Assembly (NCBI GenBank): GCA_025602915.1 | Contig: JAHLJZ010000045.1 | Location: forward strand, 115,104-179,103 | Length of the DNA stretch: 64,000 nucleotides | Source of the DNA: Paraphysoderma sedebokerense | Taxonomy: Eukaryota; Blastocladiomycota; Physodermatomycetes; Physodermatales; Physodermataceae | Reading direction: 5' to 3' | Part shown: piece by piece, positions 38,014 to 48,402 of the stretch | Numbering within the stretch: position 1 is the stretch's first letter | Layout of the letters: each line of letters opens with the position of its first letter | Position numbers and translations under genes: made by a program | Notes under the pieces: model-generated | Told to the model about the DNA's origin: nothing | Database searches by the model: none | The model's input: only the letters and a program-made list of their open reading frames with translations

Positions 38014-39670
38014 TCATGACTCTGTTTGAACCTGAGATTCATCGATCTCATTGATTTCATCCGCTGCTGAGGAATGAACATGTTGGTTCTGATTTATGAA
38101 AGTCTGGTTGTATTTTTGTGATTGTGGCGAACAAGCAAACTGTGGTTGGGATTGCGATTCGTCGATTTCGTTTATCTCTTCATGCTCAATAGAAACACAC
38201 CTAATAGACACGTTGACGGTTGCTACTTGGTTCCGCTGAAAAGACGACAGGCTCAATGAATCCCTGCAATCGCCTGTGTTCTCGACGACATCCACGGCAG
38301 CGGTAATGCATTCTGCGTGTAGGGTGTTTCGGTTTAAATAGCCGTTCAAACCTTCCAAATTGCTTTTAAATGTTGGTTCTAGACTATCCTCGGCACTACT
38401 AGCGTAAATATCTGATCTATCTTCTAACCATTCCGAAATGTCCATTTGATTCAATTGGTCGCGCTCCCTCGAAACCCTCTCTTCGCTCAAAGTAGTAGCA
38501 CTAATATGAGAGTTTAATTTGGGGTCGCCGACATGGCAAATTTCATTTTCTAGACGATTTTGGTTAGCGTTAGTTACAGTATAATGAGACGGAGGAGGCG
38601 ACCCCTTTGTCGTGTTGGATATATGGGACGGGTCATCGGTCGTTTCAATATCAATACCCGTCTTTGAATGGCTAAGCGGAATGTCTTCGCCCGAAATTTC
38701 ATTCAAAGGAACAGAGAAGCCTTCGTTTAAAACACTGCCCGATTGTTCCGCACGGTGTTGACGAGTTAAATCTGAAGAATCTGAAGATGGGGAATATACA
38801 GATTGATAACAAGCTGATAAAGAAAAAAAATCTGATCGAATTTCAGTGTGGCGACCTGTATGATCATTAGGCAGACTGCAACTTCGTTTCAATCTTTTGA
38901 GTCCGACAGCCCGATAACTATCAGAGTGAAATTTCGCTTCGCTAAACGTGTTACTTCTTTTTCTTCTCACACACTCGTTACCCGATACTTCATCAGGCTG
39001 CATTGGAGGCTTCATCAAAGAGTCCGCTTCCACCGAGGAATGCACCGAGGAAGATTCGGAGTTCAAGCACTCAGATGCATCCCGAGGATTAACCAAAAAG
39101 CCACGTTGGGGTTCAGATAAAGATACCTCGGATGATGAAGTCAAGAAGCCTTGAGGAAGCTCTCGGTCATCCGGGAGTTTTGGGGAACCTATCATTAGTG
39201 AATTAGATTCAGTGTGATTCGTCTCTACATGCTGTTGATTTTCATCAGAGGGACGGTTAAGCGAATCGCCAAAAGATATTCCGTCATGACCGTCTTGATC
39301 TTTGAGGCTTTCATTTCCTGTTTCTTGTAGTGAACCTGTGATTTCCGACTCCTGGCATTCCGAATGATAAAACATGTCTCCAACAGGTGCGTCGTCATCA
39401 TGACTGTCGTCGTTGGTCTCAGGTTGGCTGCCTAACGAAGATTCTGTTGTTTCATCCGTATATTCCGGAATTGGACCGACAATATCATATGTTTTTATAA
39501 ATTTCTTTTGTAAATCAACCAAGATGGGCCTTAAATCGGCGAGGGATAATGAGCTATTGTTTTTAATAGTGATTAAACGTTGAGAGAGCTAAGTCATCGG
39601 GAAAAATGAAAAGACAAAGATAATAAGCATTGGGTACGGAAGTAACTGCGGTTAGAAATGCCTGAATCAT
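38014..39670 (-). CDS. Unrecognised Ser/Glu/Asp-rich protein with EINEIDES motifs
   Basis: A 502-codon open frame runs from 39522 to the stop at 38014 and stays open to 39588. A short first exon 39670-39638 and a 49-nt intron (donor GTACCC, acceptor CTTAG) supply an ATG in phase, giving 535 residues; this start is inference. The first 60 residues look helical (LADLRPILVDLQKKFIKTYD). The remainder is disordered, rich in Ser, Asp, Glu and Asn, with one basic cluster (RRKRSN). Near the C-terminus an identical nonapeptide EINEIDESQ occurs twice, about 45 residues apart, followed by Gln-rich sequence, resembling a duplicated docking motif. It lies 140 bp downstream of MSH4 on the same strand. No function is claimed. 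Confidence 0.6.
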
Positions 39671-39810
39671 GTAAAGGTTGGACCATCTATGATGGAGGTA
39701 AGTAAAGTCATGCCTGGAGAAACAATTTTTGCAGTTTAACTTTTCTTGAAGCCACACTTTTCGCTTTCTGTTCGTTGATTTTCTGCGTCAACTATAATCA
39801 TAGTCACAAT

Positions 39811-42800
39811 TTAAATATTTTCATGCCTGCTGAGTTTGATCAAGGAATGGCCTACCCAGCCCGCAATTTCTTCCGCTGTTTCGATTACGCCCCCCGGTAA
39901 TTTAATTGATCTGGCAAGTCGTAATCCTGAATAAAAGAATGCAATTAATGCGAATAACTGGGGGAATTCCCACAGTACGCTGGAAGTATACCATAATGTT
40001 CTTCCTCGCACCTGCCATCACGAAGAGTATAAAGATATCGTAATTTACTTTCACTCGTATCAACCTAAAACCAAGTAAATCAGTACTCTCGGATTTTAAA
40101 GACAATCGGAAAGAGTGAATAAGAAAAGAATTATAGCATGAAAACTCGCCTGGACTTCTAAATGTAAATTCACAACGTTCGGAAAAATCTCCAGTGCGAC
40201 TGGTAACTCTTGAAAGTGAGTAGCGAAGAATACGAAAGCCTACACAATTCGCGATCGGGGTTAACATTTCTACTCATACAGGCAAGCTTTAAATATGACT
40301 AAGCTGACCTTTCCGTTTCTCAATTCTTCGCAAACGGCCCAAGCGATCCCCACGCCGTCGTATGTGCTTGTTCCTCTACCCAGTTCATCAATCAAAACCA
40401 GACATCCATTTGATTTGCCGCCTTCAGATACGCACATGACTTCGCTACCACCCGCAGCGTCTGAGGAAGAGGAAGAAGAATGAGAAGGGGTAATCGACTG
40501 AAGAATATATCCTATTTCCCTCATTTCTAACATGAATGTCGAGGCGTTAGTTTCTTGAGAATCGTCAAGAGAAAGCCGGGTGAATAAATGATTCGTGATT
40601 CGAAGAGATGCGTAAGATGCCGGAACAAAGCTAGATATTCAATGGCGTTTAATTCAGTCAACATTATGTCAAATAGAACCGGAAGTATACCTTCCAATTT
40701 GTCCCATCACACAAAGCAACGCAATTTGTCTCAAGTAAGTGCTTTTGCCAGACATATTAGGTCCCGTAATGACTTGGAAACTGGTAGAATTATTTGCATA
40801 TGTGTCATTTGGAACAAATTTGCCTGTTCCACCTGTAATTCCTTCCGACGCTAATTTTTCTCGGATTGGATGGCGGCCAGCTTTGATAGCAAGAGTGTCG
40901 CTAAATTCTGGTCGAACTTGAATTTCGAAGAGAAGATTAGTTGAAGTATCAAGTCAGAGTTACCGCCACAATAAAGAGACGCAGGGATAGGCAAGACTTA
41001 AGCGGCTAACATACCATATCTGTTAGCTTTAGCTGATGTTGCGAACGATGACAACATATCTAGCATAGCTAGTGACTCTGACACTTTGTAAAGAGAGCCG
41101 ATTTTCGATCTAAACTTCGTTATTAAATCAGAAATGGTCCTAATAGCCGTATATTCAAGGTTCGGACCAAAATGTAAGAAGACAATCGTAAAGAAGAGTG
41201 CAGACATAAAGGAGCAAACCTATCACTCATCAGGAACACTTCCATCAAACTTTCATTCAATCTATCATTGTATTTCATCAAATCTAGACTACTAAACCAT
41301 AAATTCTTTCCTTTCTTTACTACATTACAGAATATCAATGGCAATCTTTTCTCGCCGCAACGTGATTCATTGACACCGTTGATTTCACTTTCATCTATCT
41401 GACAATCTTCGTCCTGTGTTTCTGCGTTTTCAGTATGACGACGATTTTGATGTCCACCTCGTCGGTTCACGTTTTCAGTAGACGTGTTCATTACGAAACC
41501 TTGACTCTGTTTGAATACTAGTTTTATGTTCAACCCATATTCCTCTTTATATGTGTTGACCAACTCGTAGATGTCGTTCGTTGTTTCCTTGTATGTTTGT
41601 CTGGCTACATCGAGCAAGCCGTTGAAACCCGATTTGACGGCGTAGCATCGTTGATTACGAAGACCGAGGGGGGATTTTTGAAGAGTAATGTCTGGATTAA
41701 TAACGTGGTCAATTTGGGTGGTGATATAGTCAAGAGAGGGGTCGTGTAAGATCTATGTAATTTGTACGGTAACGAAACAGAAATACATGCGTCAGAGTTG
41801 AACAACAATGTGAAATAATCTGGACACCAGAGACACATTCTGAGGTACCTACCTTGCGAACAGCCTTCAATAATTCACTCCTAACACTGTTCAAAGAAAC
41901 ACGTAAGACTTTGATTAACTCTAGTGTGTGTTTGACATAGATGACATTATTAATATTTTGCTCAGGATTTTTCAATGAATTTTTTTGCTTGATTTGAATT
42001 ATCTGTTTGATAGTTTAAAGTGAGATTTTACAGGTAATCAACCACAGAAGGTCACGTAAAGAGCTGACTCACATTTGAAATAATAACATCCAGATCGGTG
42101 ATATCTTTTATAGCGGATTGAATTGAACTTCGCAACTCATCGTTTGACAGGAGTTCTTCATGATGTTAGAGTGAACAGCAAGAAAAGTAGGCGATATCGA
42201 TCATCTTAGTTTTATGCAGAGTCAGGATCAAAAATATTACAGTAAACTGAAACGAACCAGCAACTGCGTCCAATCTCGTATTAAGCGTTCCTTCATCTGC
42301 CGAGTGAACGTCCAAGGAAATGAAAGTAAGCAAATGCTCTCAACGCAACACTGAGGAATGTGGACAATCACGAAAACAGAAAAAAAGCCAAACATACCGA
42401 CCGAGGGTTGTAGTATGTTGGTTCGCAACATTCGCAGTCCCATTTTCTTATTTTAAGAATACACGTCATGATCAAAGGTGATATACTTCGCGGATATGGA
42501 GATAAAAACAAAAGGAGCGTGAAGAATGTTGGACAAACCGTCTTTGTTTCATTAAGAACACCAAATAAGGAACCCTTTGACTTTGGATTGCTGAGGTTAG
42601 AAACAAGCTCCAAGTTCTTGGCAGTCGCGGTATCTATAAATTTTGGCGGAAAAGGATTCGTATGTCGGTGGCATTGACGATAGAGACCGTGACAACGCAA
42701 ATTCCTCAGTATAATTCCGAGTAATTCTGTCAACAGAACTTAAATTCAGTGAGAAACATACCCATCATCATCGACCCTTCAATGGTCTGGTACCGAAATC

Positions 42801-43808
42801 TCATGCTCCTCGCTGAGAATGAAATGCTTTCAGTCGCTTCTATGTATTTCAATGCCGCTGCAGCGGTCGCAAGACAGAGATACCTACAGTCGACGCGAAA
42901 GTAAGCCACGCCAAAGGTCATGTTATTGAATGATGCGAAAAAACTGAGAAGAGGCCATATAGTTGTACTCACTTTGATTCTAAAGCGAGCTGCAGAGATG
43001 TGACATACTCTTCTAGACCGTACTTTTGAATAAGTGACATTCCTTTTCAAAAGTTAAGGTTTGAACACAGAAACAGGGGGCGAGGCAAGGTTGATTGCAG
43101 AGGACGTGCAAATAGCGATATGAGCGATTGCTATATTTCAGCAACCTAACGGAATAGTTTATCATACCTGTTTTATCGTTGAAGTATTTTCTAGCAATCG
43201 GTGTGATTGCGACCTCCGAGAAGTGATCTTCCAATAGCACACATAGTTTGCTCTTGGTGGGTTCAATAGAATGTATCGGTATCAAGATCTGGTTATTTCA
43301 AAGTGATTCCGTTAATGCATCAACAAATCTGGCCTGTCACGTATGTGGCGTAGCTGAACTCTCGAGAAGGTGGGCACAATTGATAACATACCTCAACCGG
43401 TTGATAGATTCCTAGTTTGAACAAGCATTTTGAATATGTTCTAGAGTCCATGAATTGGCAGAGAATGCACTCGCTTGTTGTCAGATCGACGGCACAAAGG
43501 CCCACTTCATTGGACAGGGACTTGGATTCGTACAAGGCGACAATGTACTGTCCATGGAGTACGGTAGTGTTTACGGCGGTCGGTGTGCGAGTTCTTGCTG
43601 AGCGGGCTGTCCCGGGACGAGATGCAATCGATCTCGCTGTGAGAGGTCGAGACAAAGACACAGACGAGACGGAGTGTGTTGAATTTACTGACGATGGCGC
43701 AGTTGAGAGGGCTGTGGACGGACGAGAGCTTGAGGATGCAAGACGCTGGCGAGCAGATCTTGACTGGAGTGAGAGTTGGGAGATCTGTGAAAGAGTTTTG
43801 GAGGGCAT
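39811..43808 (-). CDS. MSH4: Meiotic MutS homolog MSH4
   Basis: Sixteen minus-strand exons give 876 residues (43808-43392, 43288-43168, 43042-42973, 42883-42762, 42633-42539, 42446-42398, 42296-42258, 42155-42073, 42002-41853, 41752-41220, 41139-41015, 40916-40691, 40630-40309, 40239-40150, 40064-39992, 39926-39811). The N-terminus lacks the mismatch-binding domain and starts with a Ser/Arg-rich stretch before [36 protein letters not shown] and [17 protein letters not shown] follow. The ATPase has Walker [18 protein letters not shown], Walker [21 protein letters not shown] and EEEHYGLRLA. These and the size fit MSH4, partner of MSH5 in stabilising crossover intermediates. Intron 14 (40149-40065) uses a GC donor (CAG|GCGAGT). 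Every splice phase is consistent. Confidence 0.93.
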
Positions 43809-44027
43809 TCTGTTCGGAGAGAAAGTCGATGATGTTTTATATATCTATAATGTGCAGATGAGCGATGGAAATTGGAAGGAGCGCGCAGAGCGACCGACTT
43901 TAGGGGCAGGATAATTCCATCGCAATGAGTGCAAGACGAACATTCCATTGCAGTACTGATTTATTAACTTTACTACATATATTCCAAATTCTTATTACAA
44001 CCTCGATATTTACGCTAGTTGATTATC

Positions 44028-45713
44028 TTAAGCAACCATTGTAACGTGATAAAACTCCATTTCAGTTAAATTGAAGTTGCTGGCTCCAGCAAGATAGCTT
44101 GACCCCTTAAATGTGTCCTCACTGGCAGTTCCATTGATATTCATTGGATCTCTAGTGCGTATATCATGCCCATATCCATAGGTTGGTCCCATGCTATTTG
44201 CATCAAATATAGTATACTGTGGTTGTTTGTTAAAAAATTTACTTGTACTAATAGCACCGGTATTACTTTCGAGGTTATTCAGCCAAGTTGAGTCTTCTGG
44301 AGCTGATCTATAAAACGATATGTCCGGAGTTCCAGAATTGGCCGTTGTGAAGGCAATTGGAGAATAGGCCGTAAATATAAAATTCATTGTGGTTCGAAAC
44401 ACCGCAAAATTTGGTGCGGTTCCATTACACATTGTACGGAATTTCTGTGCAGACCATCCATCTCTCGTTCCTCTGAATTTCAATGTGAAATTTGCACCCG
44501 GAAGTAGAGTCGTTATAGCGCTGTGATGACGCGACGAGAGAATTGTGCTGGCCGGTAGAATCGTAGTATTTGGTAGAATCTGAAGAGCAAGGAAAGTAGA
44601 GTATGACGTAACATTGGGCACCATGAATTCAAACATGGAACGATACAGAGGTAATCTTGCGTCGTAAGGTTCAGTTTGAAATGGGGTCGACGGGTTGCTG
44701 ATGGTAGGCCAATTGTTGTCGTTGAAAGTACAAAGTGACATACGATTACCACATATTCCGATAGCGGCGTCGGACGAAGGGCCTCCTGATGCAAAGACGC
44801 ATCCGTAAAATTGATCAGTGCAAAAGAATGAAAACCGGGTGACATCTTGCCATCGGAAAATTGGATTAATAATATTTGAGTAGCGTTGCCACATCCTATC
44901 ATAATCGGTGGTATAAATGTTGGTACCGTCATATGAGTGAGGTAGGAAGATATTTTCGAATGTACATCTTCCCATCTGATTTCCGCATCTGCCAATAACA
45001 ACGTCACTAGCCGGTCCACCTGATGCTTCTACACACTGGCCCATTAATTTCCGACAGAGTGGATGGAAGACTGTCAAGTTCAACCACGTTTCTGCTTCCC
45101 TGCGGTAATAATATAGATTTCGATAGATCTGCAGTGTATCATTCGTGTAAGGCTGTTCCCAGGATATTGAACTGTCGTTACCAAATGGCCATCGTCCTCC
45201 TCTGTCAGAGCAAATGCTCATCAAATGACCACACATTCCCAGTGTTTGATCATCGTAAACTCCTCTCATAGCTACACACCGAATGAACGCTTGCCAGCAG
45301 TCTGGTGGAACAGCCGGCATTAATGATGTAGTTGTTTCTGTATCAGAGGTTGTCAAAGCTTATCTATACGTAGCCAATCTCTGTGTTGCATTGACAATAA
45401 GAGGGACAGGTCTGTCCTCTGACAGAGCAGTCGACCAACGCCATTTTAACAGGGTTGAACCCGAACAGACAGCCATTTTGTGAGCACAAATCCCGACTGC
45501 GACACTGTAGCTCACTCCGCCATCGCTTGAAGACGCTTCGACGCAAGACCTCGCCTGCTTGATGCAATAAGGGAGGAAGTTCGTCACTCCCTGCCAATGT
45601 GGTTGGCTGAATGCAGGAATCACCACCGCAGTCACCAAAAGCATCAATAGCACTGCTTTATAGTTGTTGTAAGCGGTTTTGCTTCTAGAGCATCCATACA
45701 ATGCCGAAAGCAT
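44028..45713 (-). pseudogene. C-x6-C repeat surface protein, copy 2 (in-frame TAA)
   Basis: Paralog of the gene at 34764-36526, same strand and domain order: N-terminal hydrophobic anchor (AVLLMLLVTAVVIPAF), four C-x6-C-xn-C-x6-C units, then a C-terminal domain with STILSSRH, TLLPGANFTLKFRGT and NLTEMEFYHVT. The whole 562-codon frame is continuous apart from one TAA at 45360-45362, where copy 1 has an Asn codon at the aligned position. Sequence after the stop is as well conserved as before it, so the change is recent, a sequencing error, or a site of readthrough. No GT-AG pair that I can find removes the stop in phase. Initiation downstream of the stop would lose the anchor and first unit. 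Confidence 0.7.
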
Positions 45714-47044
45714 TTCGGGTTGAAGAGACCGTGAAAGGTAGGTGTGATAGAGGGAATGAATTCGCTTGATGAATTTATTCTGGAGAAAAGACGAGCTGGT
45801 ATACTCGAAAATACCCAGAAGACACTATGCACTCCTTCGATGTAGGAGTGAGGATTATAATGCTGATAATGGACCAGGTTAGTATTCTCTTCAAAGCGAA
45901 CTTCAGCGTAATCCAGAGGAATCATACATGTATGGCAGATATAGAAGACACTTATCAATCTGCCTTGAACGATAGCAGATCGTAATTTACGGCAATTAGA
46001 TTTAGATTATCAATGGAGCAATTTTGATTGTCGGTTGCGTCACGTCGGAAAAGACTAGAAAGGACTGCTAATGCGCGAATCTGCGAGATGAATAGATCGA
46101 TCTTCCATGTTCAGGGCAGACCACCGCACGTGTGACGGTATGGATCCCCAAGTTGATATACTGACCATATACTGATTTAAACTGCCAGAGCGACTGCAAT
46201 AGAGAATAAATGCAAATATTAAATTCACACCTATGCCGCCATCTATGCACTACTGTCCCGCTGGGTCATGAGGAACTGAAACTCTTGTGTGTTTTTGTAC
46301 CAGTTGAAGGAATGTCGCCAGACAATCATGAAATGGTAGAATGATACAGTATATACTAATTTTAGAGACGCAGAAGAAGTTACGCAATATATGAACTTTG
46401 ATTATTGCTCAATTTATCGTCAGACATATAATTTCTGCGCTGATTCGAAGCGAGAAAGCGACAAAATAATTGTTGCACGTTGGCAGTCAATAAACTCTAA
46501 GACAAGCAGTCCATATTTTGTGCTATTTTTCCTGACAGACATACTTTTTCATGGTAAGGACATCTTATGTATTACGATGCTGTTGTCCATGTTGGCTAAT
46601 GTGCGCTCGGATTTCGGCTAATGATGAAACACACGTTAGTGTGCAATGCATCCAAATTTGTCTCAAGTCCCAAACCCAGAAGATTTAAAACGCTTTCATA
46701 ATAATGTATAGAACCGCTTTTTTAATATTGATTTTATCGAATTTCTCGAAATATCATGACGGAAGTGTTTCTTCTGTATTCGATTTGCTCATCCGAGCCA
46801 GCTTATGTGCCGCCTGCCGGGCTAAAATATAGATCGGGTTTTAAAAGAACACTAAGGGAAATAGTAACTCCTTATTCAAAATCTGTTCACTCTTTAACAA
46901 AATTTGTCAAGATATTCAGTACATGAAACTTACTCCGCTATTGAGATTTTCATAATTTCAACCCAAAATTCACTAGCATTGTGTCTAATGCTCTGTGTCG
47001 ACTCATTTCCACGAAAGTAAGACGTTATCTGAAAGAAAGAAAGC
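45714..47044. other. Intergenic, 1.3 kb
   Basis: Between two divergently transcribed genes. Only short ORFs with no motifs and ordinary AT-rich sequence were seen. No RNA gene or repeat array. Confidence 0.5.
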
Positions 47045-47989
47045 ATGGATAACGAAGGGCCACTCGCATATGGAATTTTTATGACCATGGCTATCCCATG
47101 CTTATTAACGAGTATTTATTGGATAAAGGTCGCTTCCCAACGATACCAAGCAGGACAAACTAGCTTATTCAACAAGGGTTTACTGTTGTCTTGGATTCTG
47201 ACATTTCTCTATGTATTTTCTTTCGTAACCGCCGCATTACTAGACGCTTGTCATCGAGCGGATACGCTAAGGAAAGCTCCAGTGACGGTCAACAGTTGCC
47301 CCACCGCATGGATGAGGTTATCAACAACGTTGCTCTTTATAATTGGTGCCACCATATTCGCATTCACGACTACCTTGTTTTGTTCTATTATACTCTCAAA
47401 TGTATCTTTATTTGAGCAAGTGAATGCCAAGTTTCCAAAATGGGGTTATACCGTTCTTCATTTCGCACTCATTACAGCTACGACTACGTATGCGATAGCG
47501 AATATTATGTTATTTTACTCGGATCCAAATTCTCCCGAGTTGAAAAGGTTAACAACGTTTAGGTTAATCTCATTCATCGTTTGTCTAAGCTTTCCGGCAT
47601 CCGTGTGTATTATCGCAGCACTGTTGTCGTTAAAATATATCCTCTCCCTCAAAAGTGACCTCTCGGTGCTTAATTTACAAAGCTCCAGAATTTCAAATCA
47701 AATATTAACGTCTCAAAAAATACATAAACGAAAGTTGTATATCTCGATAGCAGTCATCTTCATAGATATCGTGTTGTATGGAATTATTATCTTGTTTGAA
47801 TTGGAGTTTCCGTGGTTAGCTTTGAAATTTACGGTTGTAGTGCTAGCTTTGGCAACTATGTCGACTTTTATGTTTAGTACGCTAGATTTATTGAAAAGTG
47901 ACCACCAAACTAAAACCGTTCGGTCTGAAGTCTATCTAAATTCAAATGTGTTGAAACTTTCCGACATGAAGATTGGTGGAGGGGTCTAG
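47045..47989 (+). CDS. Orphan seven-transmembrane protein
   Basis: A single 314-codon exon. Seven hydrophobic segments can be counted at approximate residues 8-28, 46-67, 90-115, 133-155, 170-195, 229-249 and 256-277, consistent with a GPCR-like topology with a short extracellular N-terminus and a roughly 35-residue cytoplasmic tail. A Lys/Ser/Gln-rich loop separates segments 5 and 6. I see no DRY or NPxxY-type signature, so it cannot be placed in a named receptor family. Absence of introns is notable next to intron-rich neighbours. Receptor or sensor function is inference from topology only. Confidence 0.75.
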   Translation: MDNEGPLAYGIFMTMAIPCLLTSIYWIKVASQRYQAGQTSLFNKGLLLSWILTFLYVFSFVTAALLDACHRADTLRKAPVTVNSCPTAWMRLSTTLLFIIGATIFAFTTTLFCSIILSNVSLFEQVNAKFPKWGYTVLHFALITATTTYAIANIMLFYSDPNSPELKRLTTFRLISFIVCLSFPASVCIIAALLSLKYILSLKSDLSVLNLQSSRISNQILTSQKIHKRKLYISIAVIFIDIVLYGIIILFELEFPWLALKFTVVVLALATMSTFMFSTLDLLKSDHQTKTVRSEVYLNSNVLKLSDMKIGGGV

Positions 47990-48402
47990 CATTTGTATGA
48001 ATTAAAAAAGAAATCAATTTTGTCTCTTCGAAAAAAAACCAGCATGACATTTTCTGACGTCGACAACATTACTTTGGATGTGTTGACTCTGTGCTTGAAT
48101 TGAGGTCGACGCGACATGCGAGTGACCGAAAAGCGAGCAAATGCGCATTCGTGGCCAGTTCTTCCAGTTCCTTGTCCATTCGTCTTTTATCATCCGTATT
48201 GAAATACTGCATCCACGGAGTAAATAATCTAAACCACACATCGATCGATTATAGATTCCCTCACAGAGAAATCATCAGATCATTGCAATTATCAACCACT
48301 TTTGACATTATGCTATCTGCAACTTCCAACGCAAGTCGTCCTTTGTCATATTGAGTATGCATATTAGAACTTTTTATTCACATACTTAATAATAATCTCC
48401 AG
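47990..48402. other. Intergenic / unresolved 5' region of the calcyphosin-like gene
   Basis: The start of the next gene probably lies here. A plus-strand frame (48091-48354) is open but ends in TGA one base before a possible donor, and no ATG-donor combination in the right phase is convincing. Confidence 0.4.

Noticed and set aside
43417-43914. 165-codon plus-strand ORF
   Set aside because: It is antisense to the first MSH4 exon and reflects its codon bias.
48091-48354. Possible first exon of the calcyphosin-like gene
   Set aside because: Its frame ends in TGA just before the only decent donor and it lacks an ATG in usable phase.
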